From contig JAEUWP010000562.1 in assembly GCA_018524725.1 (NCBI GenBank), forward strand, positions 248,001 through 312,000: a stretch of 64,000 bases of DNA, given 5' to 3'. The notes below the pieces were generated by a model, which searched no databases, was not told the DNA's origin, and saw nothing but the letters and a program-made list of their open reading frames with translations. How positions within the stretch are numbered: position 1 is the first letter of the stretch; each line of letters starts with the position of its first letter. A program made the position numbers and the translations under genes. Shown here in pieces: positions 1 through 12,389 of the stretch. The stretch comes from Podaxis mareebaensis. Lineage: Eukaryota > Basidiomycota > Agaricomycetes > Agaricales > Agaricaceae.

Positions 1-2916
1 GGGTTCCATGCATATACCAGGGGAGGGAAGAGAAGTGCGTGGTACAATCAATTCGTTAACGAAATAGCTTGTCACATGAAACAGAAAAAATAGCTGACCT
101 TTCGTCTTGCTGACATGTGTTCGGGGCTGATAGCTTTCTCCCATCTGCGGATACAGTCTCGTAATTTACGCAGCTTGTCAGCTGCTTCCTGATCTTTCCT
201 GCGTACCCAGGTGTGGTACTATGGAGACAACCATCAACATATTATAGCTATTAGACCTTTTAAGGAACACCCACCTGAACTAGTGCACATGACGTCGCCG
301 CATAAGCCACCAATAACCACACATCGTAAACGTCCTCGTGAGCGTCCAACCAATCAATGGCTTCACCGGTAAGAGAGACCAGTTTTGTCCATTGTTCAAC
401 CGTCAACCCAAACTTGAGATGAGCGGGACAGGAGTAGCTGATGCGCATGAAAACACGCCAGAACATCATGCATAAACAAGCATATAGCAAATGTAGTATA
501 CCTGGAGATTGTTTGATTTGATTTCAGGGTTAAACAAAGAATGCTATTACTCACCCGCATGGCGTGGCGTCTCTCGACCATGGAACTTGAGGCTCTCTGG
601 AAGCAATCGGTGCCAGTCCTCAATATCCTGGAGCAGTTGATTGAGAACTTCGTCGGTTGTGAACGTGAGACCCGAGGGACTAAAGAGACGTCAGCCATGT
701 GGATCAACAAGAAAGGGTGATACTTGCCTGTAGATAGCCTTGAGCACGCGGCCAAGTAAGACGCTTAGCCGCACAAGCTCGTCCATGTAAGGGCCATTGT
801 CATCGTTTGAAGAAGGCAGACGGGCGTCACAGTCCTGGACGTCAATCATATAGGGGTGTCCATATGCTAGACTCGTCCTGCGTATATAAAATTAAGCCTT
901 GTTTGGAGTGCAGAGGGTGCGGCTTTACCATCGGTCGGAAATTAGACATGCTCCCCAGAGACGGCGCCTAAGCTCAAGGTTTTGCTTCACTGATTCGGCT
1001 CGGTGCAGACCAAGATCCTGCGCCTGAGCGCCGATCAATAAACGAGGGTAACATTTCGTGACTCCTTGACTCACCATCCTGATGGCAGTCCCGAGGCGGA
1101 CCCACAGAGCCGAAAGAGCATTAGGAACGAATTGCGAGTGGCTGTCACCGGTCATGGACAGAATGAGAAGCGCCTGCACATTTGCAATCGAGGCCATAGA
1201 AAGAACATCATCAGCCTTGATGACATTGTTGACGGCATATCGTATTGAGTCGAAGATTTTGGAAGGCACCTCGCGTCGAGCGGCTGCGACGAGACACATC
1301 GAATAGAGTAGAATGGGGGGAGGGTTGGGATTCGCTAGAAATTCGGCTTGGGTCACCACTGGAAGTATGGGCGCGACATCAGTAAAGTATGAGTTGACAA
1401 GTTTTTCAATCACATCTTTCTCGATGTGTAGGTCTATCTGTTTTGGATGGACTAGTTGCTGCTCTTCCGTGGCGGGTTTTTGGACGGTGATGAGCCCATC
1501 CCCGTTTTTACTGACCTCGAATTTATGCTGGTATCGAAGGTCGTAGTTTTCATATATACGAGAATTGATAGTAGCTTGAGAATGTATTAAGTGAGCAGGT
1601 GAGGTCGGTCCTAAAGCGTTATGTGAGTCCGTTCGAGACACGAGGAAAAGAATTCGGAATTTGTGTATTGTAATACTTACCGAAAACACCAACATCGCGT
1701 CGAGGAGCAGACTCATTACTAGGCGAAGAAACGGCACGGTTGTTAGCTTCAGCCTTATCCTTTTGATTAACAGACGCAGCTGCGGCCGCCTCCTCCTCCA
1801 ACTTCTTCTTCTTGAACCTAGTTTCTGTGATAGGCAGGAAAAAGGTGCATTCAAAAGAAAATTGTTTGCAATGCTGGCAGATGGGTGGGTCCTAAAGCAG
1901 ACTGTCAGGGCGGAACACTCCCATTAAGCTCGTCACGCTTACCACGTCAGGAAGAATGTCGCAGCGTATTTTGCGAGATCGACACGAGTCGCAAGCACGT
2001 TGCTATAAAGCAGGTATGAATGAGTGGCGCGTCAATTGGCGAACAACGTGGATGGCTGACCGTCTTCGTACGCTTCTTGAGATCAACGATACCTTGTGGT
2101 GCCTGTGGCTGCTGAGCGGAAGGGGCACGAGGGATGTCACTTCCCGAAGCGCCTGTTTCCTCATCGGAACCCTTCTCTCCAGGCTTCCCAAGAGAGTCGC
2201 CCGGCAAAGACTTCCCTCGCTTGCGTTTACCAGCACCAGTGGACATAATGGGTGATGGAACAGCCTGGGCATGCTCAGGGTGTGCGCCTGAACGCGGCGG
2301 AGGATACATTACCATCGGCTGCGGATAGGCTGCATATGAGGGATAACCAGGTGGCGCATAATGGTGTGGCTGCGGGTGCATTGGGTACGCATATTGCGGA
2401 TGATGGGGAGGTGCACCAACGTGGGGAGGCTGCCCGTGCATTTGTTGCGGGTGTTGCTGTTGATAGGTCTGATGTTGGTGTTGCTGAGAGTAAGGTGAGC
2501 CGTTGATCGGGTATGAGGGATTCATGATGAACGCAGGGGGAGGATACGGATGATAATAGGATCCACGAGAAGGGTATAGCGGGTAGCTGGCTGTCGAGTA
2601 TAAGTAAAAGTGAGGTGCTCAGTGTCGGGTTACTGGAATCGGGAAGGAATAATTCCAACTTACGTGGTGGATATGGGTATTCACGCAGACTAGACGCACT
2701 TTCCTGGCGTTCGCCTGATTTTTGGTCTCTCGATCTGTGGGATAGTCTGGAGGTAGACTCTGACGGCCTTCTATGCCGCGGCTTGCGGGTGGTCGGCTTG
2801 GGAGAGGCCTGTGTCGGCTGAGATGCACTTTGCGTCGGAGTCGGCGGCAGCGGCTGGTGCGGCAACGGCTGCGAGGGATTGGCAGCAGAGCTTGGTTCAC
2901 CGGGAGGAGTTGTCAT
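1..2916 (-). CDS. Zn2Cys6 fungal-specific transcription factor (3' part beyond window)
   Basis: Predicted nuclear DNA-binding regulator. I start it at the ATG at 2916; the frame stays open a further 13 codons upstream but without an ATG. The N-terminus (exon to about 2660, then 2600-2110) is low complexity, rich in Pro, Gln, His and Tyr. A binuclear zinc cluster is split by an intron: CDSCRSRKIRC near 1945-1985 and CQHCKQFSFEC near 1830-1870, giving six cysteines, followed by a Lys-rich linker (RFKKKKLEEE). Downstream exons (about 925-1600, 730-890, 260-700) carry the middle homology region of the fungal_trans type, including RRRLWGACLISDRW, then across an intron TSLAYGHPYMIDVQDCD. The frame is still open near position 100 and an intron donor follows, so the C-terminus lies left of the window. 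Target genes cannot be told. Family assignment is firm; the exact orthologue is not recognised. Confidence 0.87.
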
Positions 2917-4254
2917 CTTCCTCCTGGAGTTCTCCGGGGTTATAAGACTTTCCAATGGGCAATCGTTGGGCCGCCGATGTGACCAAGCTCCTCCTTCCGA
3001 ACCTGTAAATCTGCTTAGCTAAAGCCTCTTCGGACTCGAGTTCTTTTGCTGGTCCCTTCAGTTCCGGGTCTGTACACAAGCCTCCTGGATCGCCTGTGCC
3101 TTAGTACTAGACGTAAACTGTAGCCAAGACAATGAGAGAATCCCCTAGTTCGTCGACCTGCGGCTGGCCTCGATGAATGGTGTTGCCGAACAGGCCAACA
3201 ACAATCACAAGTGATGCCGAGTCACAGCTGTAAGCTCCGCTTGAATTTTTCTATTTCCAGAACCCACGACAAACCAAATAACACAATCTCAGTACGATCT
3301 AGGTCCCCTACCGAATTACAAATTTTCAAACCTCCCATCGATCCCTTCGAATCGCGATCATTCACCTTGTTCGATGTTCCTAAAATGTGAGATGTTGGTT
3401 CAACCCTAATGAACATTAAACACTCTGTCAAACAAGGGTAGATCTCTTAACGTCCTCAGCCCGCGTTGACCGTATTTGACCCAATTCGTATTACGAGGAC
3501 AAGGCCTGACAAGACTCAGGTTCCAGATTACATTCAGAAAGTCTGTATGGCAGGCGAAAAGCTTCCATCGCGATGTCATCAGGGTTGATCTAGCCTAGCG
3601 GATGCACACGACTCAACGTGAATGCGTCACAGGAACGATTCTCAAACCATTCCCACTTCTCTGCGCTCCGGCGGCAAATCCATGAGCCCGGTACCTAACC
3701 AACGCTCCCTCGAGGACGCCGCTCCTCCTCGTCCTGGATTATTTTTGCGTTGATATCTCCTCCTGCGTCATCCGATACGCAGGGTCCCAAGTACCCCAAT
3801 ACTCTGGAGAAGCACCTGAGCCCTTTCGACCTTTCTGGGTTGAGCGGAACGGGGCAAGATCATCGGAGGAATCGACTGCTTTGTCAGCTTCTGCGAGTTA
3901 GCGTTACCACACTTCTAAATCACCATCCAATGAAAGACCCCCATTTCTCCCAACACGCATGTTCTGGTGCAACCTTATGGATGTGGAGCCGATGTCTCAT
4001 CAACCCAATCAATTCAATTTTGAAACATTTTCTTACATCCTCGTTGGCGGACCTAGACCGTCGAAGATATCTCGCGCTCATCGTGGAAATAACCTCCTGT
4101 TGACCAATCACACCCTGCGAATTGGAATAAATAAACGGTATTATGGGGGTATCCAGATGTGGTTAATGTGGTATGTTAGGTGGTATGTTAGGCAACAAAT
4201 AAGTCAATATTTGCCCTCGAGAACCCCCACTAGGACGTTAAGAAGCCCAGTAGG
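2917..4254. other. Intergenic region between the Zn2Cys6 gene and ERF2
   Basis: Upstream sequence of the Zn2Cys6 gene and downstream sequence of ERF2. I see no convincing gene. A perfect 12-bp direct repeat (GTGGTATGTTAG twice) sits near 4169-4192. Short open frames at 3685-4100 would need a 34-nt intron and match nothing I know. Confidence 0.6.
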
Positions 4255-6714
4255 TCAATTATGCGGACCATCCCAAATACCCCCGCCACCCTCTGTGAAA
4301 GCCGGGTTTACCTCTCGCTTGTCCTCCGTAGCAATCGCGGATGCGCCAAGCCACGAATAACCTGGAGGCCTGCACAATACATTCACAAGATTCCTCCTCC
4401 AACTGCCGTGAGAGAATGGATTCGGGGGTGGTGCATCTGGGATCAGACTTTTGTGTGCTTGGTTCCGAATCTATGTACAGGTTAACGGAAAGGGTCAGAA
4501 AGAAGCGTATGAACCGGAGAAGATGGTTGTCGCTTAGCCCTCGGTCGCCCATTTGTGGATGACAGCAAGGGTAACACGGCGGCGAACTGGAACACACCTG
4601 TTCGATTGTTGTTATATTAAGAAGTAGAAGCTGCGAAAGGGGAACCAATCAGTGAATGATGTTCTAATTCGAACCTAACTCGGTCATTGGTCGAATGCCA
4701 CGAGACAACGCCGAGCAAGGGAAGCCCTACTTGGGGGTGGAAAATTGAAGAAATCAAGTCACTTACTCTCATATGGTAAAATAGAAGCGCAGCAACGGGC
4801 CAAATAATCAGGATTGACAAACAAAAGGCAACAGCGCTTCCAGCTCCCCGTCGTAATGCACGCCGGAAATTCAGATTTTCTCGAGTCGTGAGCAAGTACA
4901 GATGTAGAGCCGATGTACAGATGATGAGAATCAATGTCAAGGTCTATGACAAGGAATGATAAAGTTAAAGTTGTTTCTGGCAAAGAGAGTTTACATTCCT
5001 GACTTACGGCTGAAAGCAGCAACACGAAAAATGTTGTGTAGTTACGACGACCCACACAGTTATTGACCCATTGGCAGTGATGGTCGCATCCATCAACACA
5101 ATTGTCGCACTGCGGATAATGTGTCATTGGGTCATCTATTCAACCGATAAATTCAAGCATATACATACCATTTTGCAATGACTCGACCGTGGTGGTCGGT
5201 AAGTCCTACAGGTCGGGCAATATTTGGTCCTAACGCTGTGGAAGAATAAAGTAAGACTGCGTTTCTCGGGAATTACCAAATCTCTTCCACTCACACGTCG
5301 TTCCGAACCTTCAAGTCTCGAGGCATTGGCGCTCGGGACCCTCCATCCGAAGGTGTTTCACTTGAATAAGGGGGGTCAGGGTCCAGTTCTCGAGGTAAAA
5401 TTCCGGGATCAGTCATCGCCTGTGTGTACGTCGAGATGATTCAAAACCTCGGCGAGCTAGGTGCTTGGGATCGTAACATACCGTTGCCAGCATGGTTGAT
5501 ATAACCAATAGTGCCATATAGATCCCGACAGCCGCCACAGCAGGGCTCTCATTATGCCACCACCATACACATGTTGTCCCAAACCAGACACCAGCGATAC
5601 CGAGTACCAGAAGGAAAGAAGTCACAAACGCCCAAGGTGAGTCACCTCCAGTCAGAACATGGCCTCTAAGGAAGAACTTGTTGTTCGATGGGTGTAGTTC
5701 ATAATTGCGGTAAGGTTTCCCCGTGTCAGGATTCAGAATTGGAACAGCGGACAAAGGTGGCCGGCGATCAGGAGGTCTGGGAATAAATGAGGGATCTGGG
5801 GAATGTGAGATCGAAGTACGAAGACCGGAATGACGGTGCTCGACTCCCAGGGTGTCACCGTACACGGCAGGAGATGACGTTCGCTTGTAATGGGTAGGTG
5901 ACGTAGGCAAACTGGAATCGTATCCATTGAGCTCGTCTCCCCGCTTGCCTTCGAAGGTCCCACGTCCTTCAATATGTGTAGGGCGAGCGCTGGGTGTCTT
6001 CCTGATAGACTCGAAGCTAAGCCCCCTGCTCAAACCCATCACTCTGTCAAAACTCGTCCGCACAATGTTCTTTGCGGAGAAACTGGAAGTCGTGCCACTA
6101 CGATCCCGCGCGACGGATGGCCGCCCCGCCGGATTGTTAGAACGGTTGGTAGTGGGAAGTAGGGGCTCCCGACTCTGTTTCAGGCGCTTGGAAGTCGGGG
6201 TATCCAGTACGTTGGTGTATATTTGGTCGGGTCCCCTCGAACCCTCCAACTGGTCATCAAAGCTCTCGGAACGCCGGTGATTCACGTCACTGAGCTGAAA
6301 GAACTCGGGGTCTCGGGCGCTACCAGCAACTTCCTTGGCGGAAGCAACAGAACTAGGGCGAGAATATTCCGGTTGATTGTTCGGCCTCGAAGGGCGGAAA
6401 AAAGACATCGAGGGTTGGATGCCGCCAGCATGGGTAGTGGAATGAATAGGTGTGAAATTAGACATAGTTGGTGAAGTAGGGCCTTGGGTATCTCCATGCG
6501 GTCGATTAATTACATGTGGCAAAGGACGAGAGGACGGCGGAGAGTTTGTAGTAGTCAGGGTGCTGACTGTCATACCGCCTTGAGGTCGTTGAGTTATGGA
6601 TGTGTTGAGTGTAGTGGGTAGAGGAAGTTGCTGGCTTTGGGAATTTCGCCGGGGAGTGGAGGGGTTGGAAGGAGAGACCACAGAAGAGAGTGGTGAGTGT
6701 TGCGAGGATGCCAT
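4255..6714 (-). CDS. ERF2: Palmitoyltransferase Erf2, DHHC family
   Basis: Protein S-acyltransferase of the ER/Golgi membrane; in yeast Erf2 with Erf4 palmitoylates Ras. The model has about 650 residues. A long Ser/Pro-rich N-terminal region (about 330 residues) ends in [17 protein letters not shown], then two membrane segments, [16 protein letters not shown] (about 5395-5440), and the cysteine-rich DHHC domain: [18 protein letters not shown], intron, [18 protein letters not shown] at about 5050-5125. Two further membrane segments follow (about 4775-4975). The short exon [11 protein letters not shown] (TTxE motif, about 4608-4640) splices to 4470, giving the family-typical [19 protein letters not shown] and a stop at 4255. 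The catalytic Cys of DHHC is intact. The start at 6714 is the first ATG of the long exon. The 3' exon is missed if frames are read without splicing. Confidence 0.93.
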
Positions 6715-8235
6715 AGTGAGATATGTACGAATGCAAAAGGAAAACGAGTGGGCCGAGAAAGCTGTGAGAACTGCGTATGGCTTGCTGAATTATGTTCTTG
6801 TTGGCAACATAAAGAGGATGTACGGGCGTAGAATACCGGCACTAGTAGACACAAGGTCGGAAGGTGAAGACGTAGATCAAAAGCAAGAGATACAGCGCAA
6901 GCGACTGTGCGTGTTGAGCGCGCAAGAGAAAAAGCACTCGACCGCTGTCACAACTGCGAATCACTACTTCCCTAATATGGCATAAGGCCCCCACGCTCGC
7001 TTCCCATTCGAACACAATTACCGCTGTGATCTCCTGTCCCGGAGAGGCATACGTCGCTCAAAATGTATCTTCACCTGTCTTATGCATCGGTGGTCCCCTT
7101 TCTGTCTCCTTGCTCCACAATACCAACCGCACCCTACAGCGACTACTAGGTCCGATGACTTACAATTCTTGCGAAAACAAAGTCAAGCTAACCAGCCTCA
7201 AAGGATGTGAACTCCCTCTCGAGTGGCACATTCAGCGGATTTCGCACTGAGTTTCTCATTAGTTGCATTTACCTTGACCCTCAAGCCTCAGACCACAGAT
7301 ACACCCCCCCAGCCGGGGCAGGAACTTGGCTATAACGCAAAGCAATGTCTCTTGGGCAATACGAGGACCATCCTCGACAACTAGTGAGCTCCAGCATCAC
7401 ATGCCTTTCGCGTGCATAGTGGTCCTGGATTGTTGCACCAAGGCCGAGCAACCTGAAGGTTATTGATTCTCCGACCTCCACGTTAAGGTCCAGATGTCCT
7501 CACATCCACACGTTTGGCTGAGAAAAGAAGGTTTTGTTAGCCCGCCGGGACAAAATTAGCGTTGGTGCATGTACCGTGACACCAAGGATCTGCGCACAGA
7601 TGACATGTTGTACACGTCAAAATATAAGCACACAATATACCATCCAAGTGTTCTTCTATCCCCAGAACTTCTTTAGCATATGGTTCACCCCCATTACTGC
7701 CGATATGTCCTGACTTCCGGCCAGGTCGGACGAAATTTTCATGAAGTAGACGTCCCACTGAGCTCCCAGCTGATTGATTAAGGGTGTTTAGTTCCAATCG
7801 TACGGAATATCTCGGTCCGGATGTGATAAGTACAGAACGATCTTCAAGAATACAGGATCGTTATTGGCAACGCTCACCGAGGGCGTACGTGAGTCACGCA
7901 GAAGTCGCATACATCAATATTTGTAGTGCGACGGCCTATCAGATATACTAGAAGATCATACTTAATACATCCGGACAATCCTTCGATGACTCCGCGGAAA
8001 GGCATTAGCTTCAGCCCCCCTCAGCGTTGGATCAGTACTAACCAAGTTGTGGGGATTGTGGCTCTGCTTCTTGTCCGTCAAATGTGTTTATTTGAGCGTA
8101 CTAATAATCACCAAAACAGGAGCCATCCCAGATGATGAAATCTCCGGCTATTTGGCCCGCCGATGACGTTATCTCGTCTTCTCTAGCTCTCATCAGCCGT
8201 GTCTGACCCTCTGTCCATCCTCCTGGATAACACAT
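6715..8235. other. Divergent intergenic region, ERF2 / CAB4
   Basis: About 1.5 kb between divergently transcribed genes. Short minus-strand open frames (7281-7481, 7537-7797 and 7790-7911) lie in series and look faintly coding, but I cannot join them with convincing splice sites or recognise a family. They may be a decayed gene. No repeats or RNA genes seen. Confidence 0.5.
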
Positions 8236-9433
8236 ATGAACATATCCCAAGGCTTCCCAACGTCATCCGAACTTGTGGATAGGGCTCTCCTACTTGCCAC
8301 ATTACCTCGTCTTTCCACGCCCCAATTCCTCGCGCCTGTCATCACACACGCAATCTCAACAACTCGGAAACGGTTAATCATCGTTCTGTTCTCTCGGTTC
8401 TTCAACAAAGAGACTCCTAACAGTCATCTTGACCAAGGCTATCTAGCCTCGCAGGCCATCTCACACACGGCAAAGTGGCGGGTGGTCCAGGAGATTCTAA
8501 CTTATGTCTATGTTCAGGCAACGAAGGTCGCACAGGACATGGGGAAGGTATTGATGGAGGTCGACGTCTTATTGAAAGGAATGAACGAAGTTGTACACGA
8601 GAATCTAGGGGATGGGATGGAGATGGTCTTTCGTGTGAGCGGAGGTGCGTCCCGACATATTTGTTCAACATATGATGATCTAATCTCGTTTAACATCCAG
8701 ATGCCATCCCCGTGCCACTACCGGAGACTATTGGCCTCCTACGGTCCTCGTATATTCCGGGGGGAGAGCGGGACCCCGTAGTTGACTTGGGCGTCGGGTC
8801 GGAAGCTTCGACTCCACGTACCGTCGATAACCGACCCAGGATTTACCCAGTCACTGCGCTTGGTGGCACCTTCGACCACCTACACGCTGGACATAAAATA
8901 TTGTTGTCAATGGCTGCTTGGATTACCGGCGAGAAGCTTATCGTTGGAATGACAGGTATATTATTCATCCTAACTGAAGATCTGCCAATGAATTTGTCGG
9001 GTAGATGATACTCTGCTACAGAACAAAGCCAATAAGCATGTGATGGAAGATCTCGCACAGCGCAGCAAAAGAGTGCGGGAATTCCTGGAATTCTTCAAAC
9101 CGGGTCTCGCATATGACATTGTGCCAATCAATGATGTGTACGGCCCAACTGCCTGGGACCCAAATATCCAGGCGCTCGTCGTGAGCAAGGAAACTCTTAG
9201 TGGGGCAGCAGAAAGTGTGTTCTCTTCTTGTTCTTGCTGACAAGGCTAACGGCCATCATGCAGTCGCGAAACACAGAGAGAGCAAAGGCCTTCCAGCCCT
9301 CGAGGTGTTTGTGATTGATGTTATTTCTGCAACATCCGCCAATTTGGATCATCAAGACGTAGCGTGGCTGAAGAACGCGAAGCTTAGCAGCACATTCATA
9401 CGCCAATGGATCGTGGCTAATGGGGTTCAATGA
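8236..9433 (+). CDS. CAB4: Phosphopantetheine adenylyltransferase (CoA biosynthesis)
   Basis: Transfers AMP from ATP to 4'-phosphopantetheine to make dephospho-CoA, the fourth step of CoA synthesis; eukaryotic PPAT family, cytosolic. Exon 1 (8236-8644) is a helical N-terminal extension. A one-base phase joins it to exon 2 at 8701 (VSG|DAIPVPLPETIG). The nucleotidyltransferase core starts GGTFDHLHAGHKILL (about 8862-8905) with the HxGH ATP-binding motif (HAGH). It continues across an intron at about 8956-9005 into DDTLLQNKANKHVMEDL, then PINDVYGPTAWDPNIQALVVS. A third intron (about 9214-9262) leads to the C-terminal helix ending in IRQWIVANGVQ. All expected core motifs are present. The N-terminal extension is poorly conserved, so the start is less certain than the rest. 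Confidence 0.92.
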
Positions 9434-9679
9434 TGAAGCGGATTGTACTTACTTAGCTAAGTATGTTGATTTGATGGGCCGGTGGCGGCAATCAATTTCT
9501 TCCCACGCCATGTTAGGCTAGCAGAGACGGCGAGACGAGGCCAAGCCCGATCCCATTTTCGTCTCGTTTACCACCATCACTAACTGCAGTCGACCTCGTT
9601 CACTCGTTTATATGCATTTGTCATAACTTCTCTGCCCCATACGCCAAATTATCTACGTTTATTTCCGCCCAGATACACC

Positions 9680-11866
9680 ATGCGTACCTTCAAGACTTCT
9701 TTATTGCTCGGCTGGTTGTTCCACGTGCAGTTTTCCTTCGCCTACCGTTGGCCCTCACCGCAGTATGATGCCCTAGAGACTTTCTTATATGAGGGTCAGC
9801 GAGGGGACGAATCTAATCTGGCTTCGCTAGTCCACCCTTGTCGCAAGCGGACAGGGACGGGAGCAGCTGTTGCTGCAGAATGGCTACGTTTCGTGAGTTT
9901 GGCTCGTATTGCGTTTTGGTATACGCTAATTTGCGTGTGTGTGCTCCAGGCCTTTCATGACATGGCTACCCACAATGTTGATGATGGATCAGGAGGGCTG
10001 GATGGCTCTATCGTGTATGAGCTCGGAAGATCCGAAGTACGTGTTCTCACCTCGTGGTATGCCACTGAAATCGTAAACAGCATATTAGAACTTCGGCCTT
10101 GGTTTCAATCAAACCCTCACCGACTTTGAAACTTTTCCCAACAAATATGTTTCCAGTCAGTTCTATTCCTTTCACCAGCCGATCCTCTTGTAACGATTAT
10201 CACAGGAGCCGATGTCATCGCTCTCGGTGCTGTATTTTCTGTCGCCACCTGTGGAGGGCCAATCATCCCGTTCCGTGGCGGGCGAGTCGATACCTGGACG
10301 CCTGGTGGTTTTGGAACGCCCGAACCCCAACACGACCTCGACACATTGAAGGAGAGCTTCAGGAAGCAGGGTTTCTCGACCACAGAAATGATCGCTCTGA
10401 CAGCTTGTGGCCATACCATCGGTGGCGTTCGTGATGCCGATTTCCCTACGCTTGTCTCAGCGGGTACCGACCCGACGAAGCCGCACATTGTCGACTTTGA
10501 CTCCACTACCCAATACGACAATAAAGTGTATGTTTATTTTCTAGTGTCTCTGTGGCTGTCGTTAACTCTTTTTTTTAGTGTCACAGAGTTTCTCGACGGA
10601 ACGACCCAGAATGTGCTTGTGGTCACACCGAACACCACCATGGCATCGGATCTCCGCGTGTTCACGAGCGACGGTAACCAAACAATGCGCGGGTAAGCAT
10701 TTATCCAGCCTTTGATGTAGGATGATTAACTCATGTTAGTCTCCTTTAGTCTATCAGATGCCGACCAATTTAACAACCAGTGTCAAACTCTGCTCGAGCG
10801 CATGCTCAACACTGTCCCTCATGGGGTGTCGTTGACGGAAGAAATCAAGCTGCTGCCCGGAAAAGTCTGGGGAGTGCAGTTGACGATTGAACGTGACCAA
10901 CTGGTGTTCAAGGCCAATCTCCGTGTATGTATGCCAACTATCATGTTGTGGAACGAGTGCTGATGCATGAATCCAGCTTACGCAACCCATAAGCGATAAA
11001 CTCAACATGAATAGGACAGTCACAATGTTCTGGTGCGACAAGTACGGCGATTCGGCGGACTGCAAAGGAAGTACAAAGTCGGCCCCATCTGTCGACGTCG
11101 TGCAGGATGATCCGAACAACTCACCCATTACCCAACGTATGGGGCTCTATTTCGTACATTACAAATTCGTTGTGCCAATTCAGGCTGCGGCTTCGATTTC
11201 GAGGTTCTGGTTTGAAGTTGATGAACACAATGGCACAAGTGCGACGGTTTACAATAATGAAGGCGATTTCTATGTCGTACCTCAAGATCAGGTTATTTTC
11301 GTTCCGACGATGAGTACAGCATTGTTCAAGTCCAACGGGACTTACACCAAGACATATACCAACCGGAATGGGGAGTCCTTTACCAAAGTCTATAATCTGA
11401 CTGCTGCGGTATGTCGGCCTGGAAATCAATATCCTGTATTGAATACTAAACCCTTCGCCCTTAGGTCCGAGAAGGCAGCAACCCGTCTCGAGTATACGCT
11501 TCGGCTTATGATAATGCCATCCGCAACTTCACAAACCCCTTGAACGCCACAGTGGAATTTGTACGGAATACATCTATACCCTCCGTCGGTGGATATGAGT
11601 TCTATTCTGGAACCGTAGAAGATATCGGTTTCCAGACAACTTTGGATCTTCATGTTGACGTTGGAGGCACGACGTACACGGATAATTTCCGGCAGACGAC
11701 GTTTTTGGATAATACCCCTTATGTGGCGCCTGCGACTGTCAATCCCAATGCGCGCCCATCGTCTTCGTCATCGTCGGTACCTTGTTTCACGGTGTCTCTC
11801 CCACGGATTGTTGGAAGTGGACTATTCGGTTTGCTTCTGACGTTTCTATCCCTGCACATTCTGTGA
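9680..11866 (+). CDS. Secreted haem peroxidase with long C-terminal region and probable GPI anchor
   Basis: Plant/fungal peroxidase superfamily. The N-terminus (MRTFKTSLLLGWLF...) looks like a signal peptide. After the intron at about 9893-9949 the distal haem pocket reads WLRFAFHDMATHN, giving the catalytic Arg and distal His. Next come SRADVIALGAVFSVATCGG, the glycine-rich GGRVDTWTPGGFGTPEP, and the proximal histidine in ALTACGHTIGGVR (about 10395-10435). The peroxidase core takes roughly the first 330 residues. About 300 further residues without a family I know follow, rich in N-glycosylation sequons (NGT, NTT, NLT, NRT). The end is a Ser-rich stretch plus a hydrophobic tail (LFGLLLTFLSLHIL), typical of GPI attachment. 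At least six introns. The function is probably extracellular oxidation at the cell surface; lignin attack is not shown. Confidence 0.85.
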
Positions 11867-12389
11867 TGGATCTTGGATCCTAACGCATGGACTCGCCTGG
11901 TGCTTGTTTCCTATACGTGATCTTTCCTGTCACCTTTTATTATTTGTCTTTGGACTATTTGGACCGGATGGACCCCTAGATCAGCTTTATGGTATAATAG
12001 TACTTAATCATCGTTCGGTTTCGAGACTAGGAGCTTCTTTGTTCGTAGATCCCTATCTCAGATTAAGAACGATGAAACGTGATTGACAAAGTTCAGAGTA
12101 TACATTGCACTCGGAAACTGACAAGATAGTGTACAGTCCTGGCAATTCATTTGTCAAACCCAGGTTGTGACTAATTATAGACAGCTCAGGGTTGCACTTA
12201 AGCCATCAAGCATCGATTTCTCGTAAACAGCTTACATTTCAATCCTCTGTAAATTCTGCTGTTGCTTCGTAATCCTTTCACTAGACCTCGTACCAGAACT
12301 TCTTTCGACCGAGCCCGACGTCAAAGCCTTCCAACAAGCTCTTTGATTATCTTGGAGCATCATATTTTTGGGTCTTCTCATCCGTAAGC
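11867..12389. other. Intergenic region, peroxidase 3' flank and phosducin-like gene promoter
   Basis: About 520 bp. Nothing but presumed 3' untranslated and promoter sequence; no open frame of note on either strand. Confidence 0.6.

Noticed and set aside
3693..4103. Possible small plus-strand gene starting MSPVPNQRSLEDAAPP
   Set aside because: Needs a 34-nt intron, shorter than any other here, and the product matches nothing known.
4259..4648. Apparent loss of the ERF2 C-terminus in the unspliced frame
   Set aside because: Splicing from TTIEQ to 4470 restores the conserved [11 protein letters not shown] sequence and a normal end at 4255.
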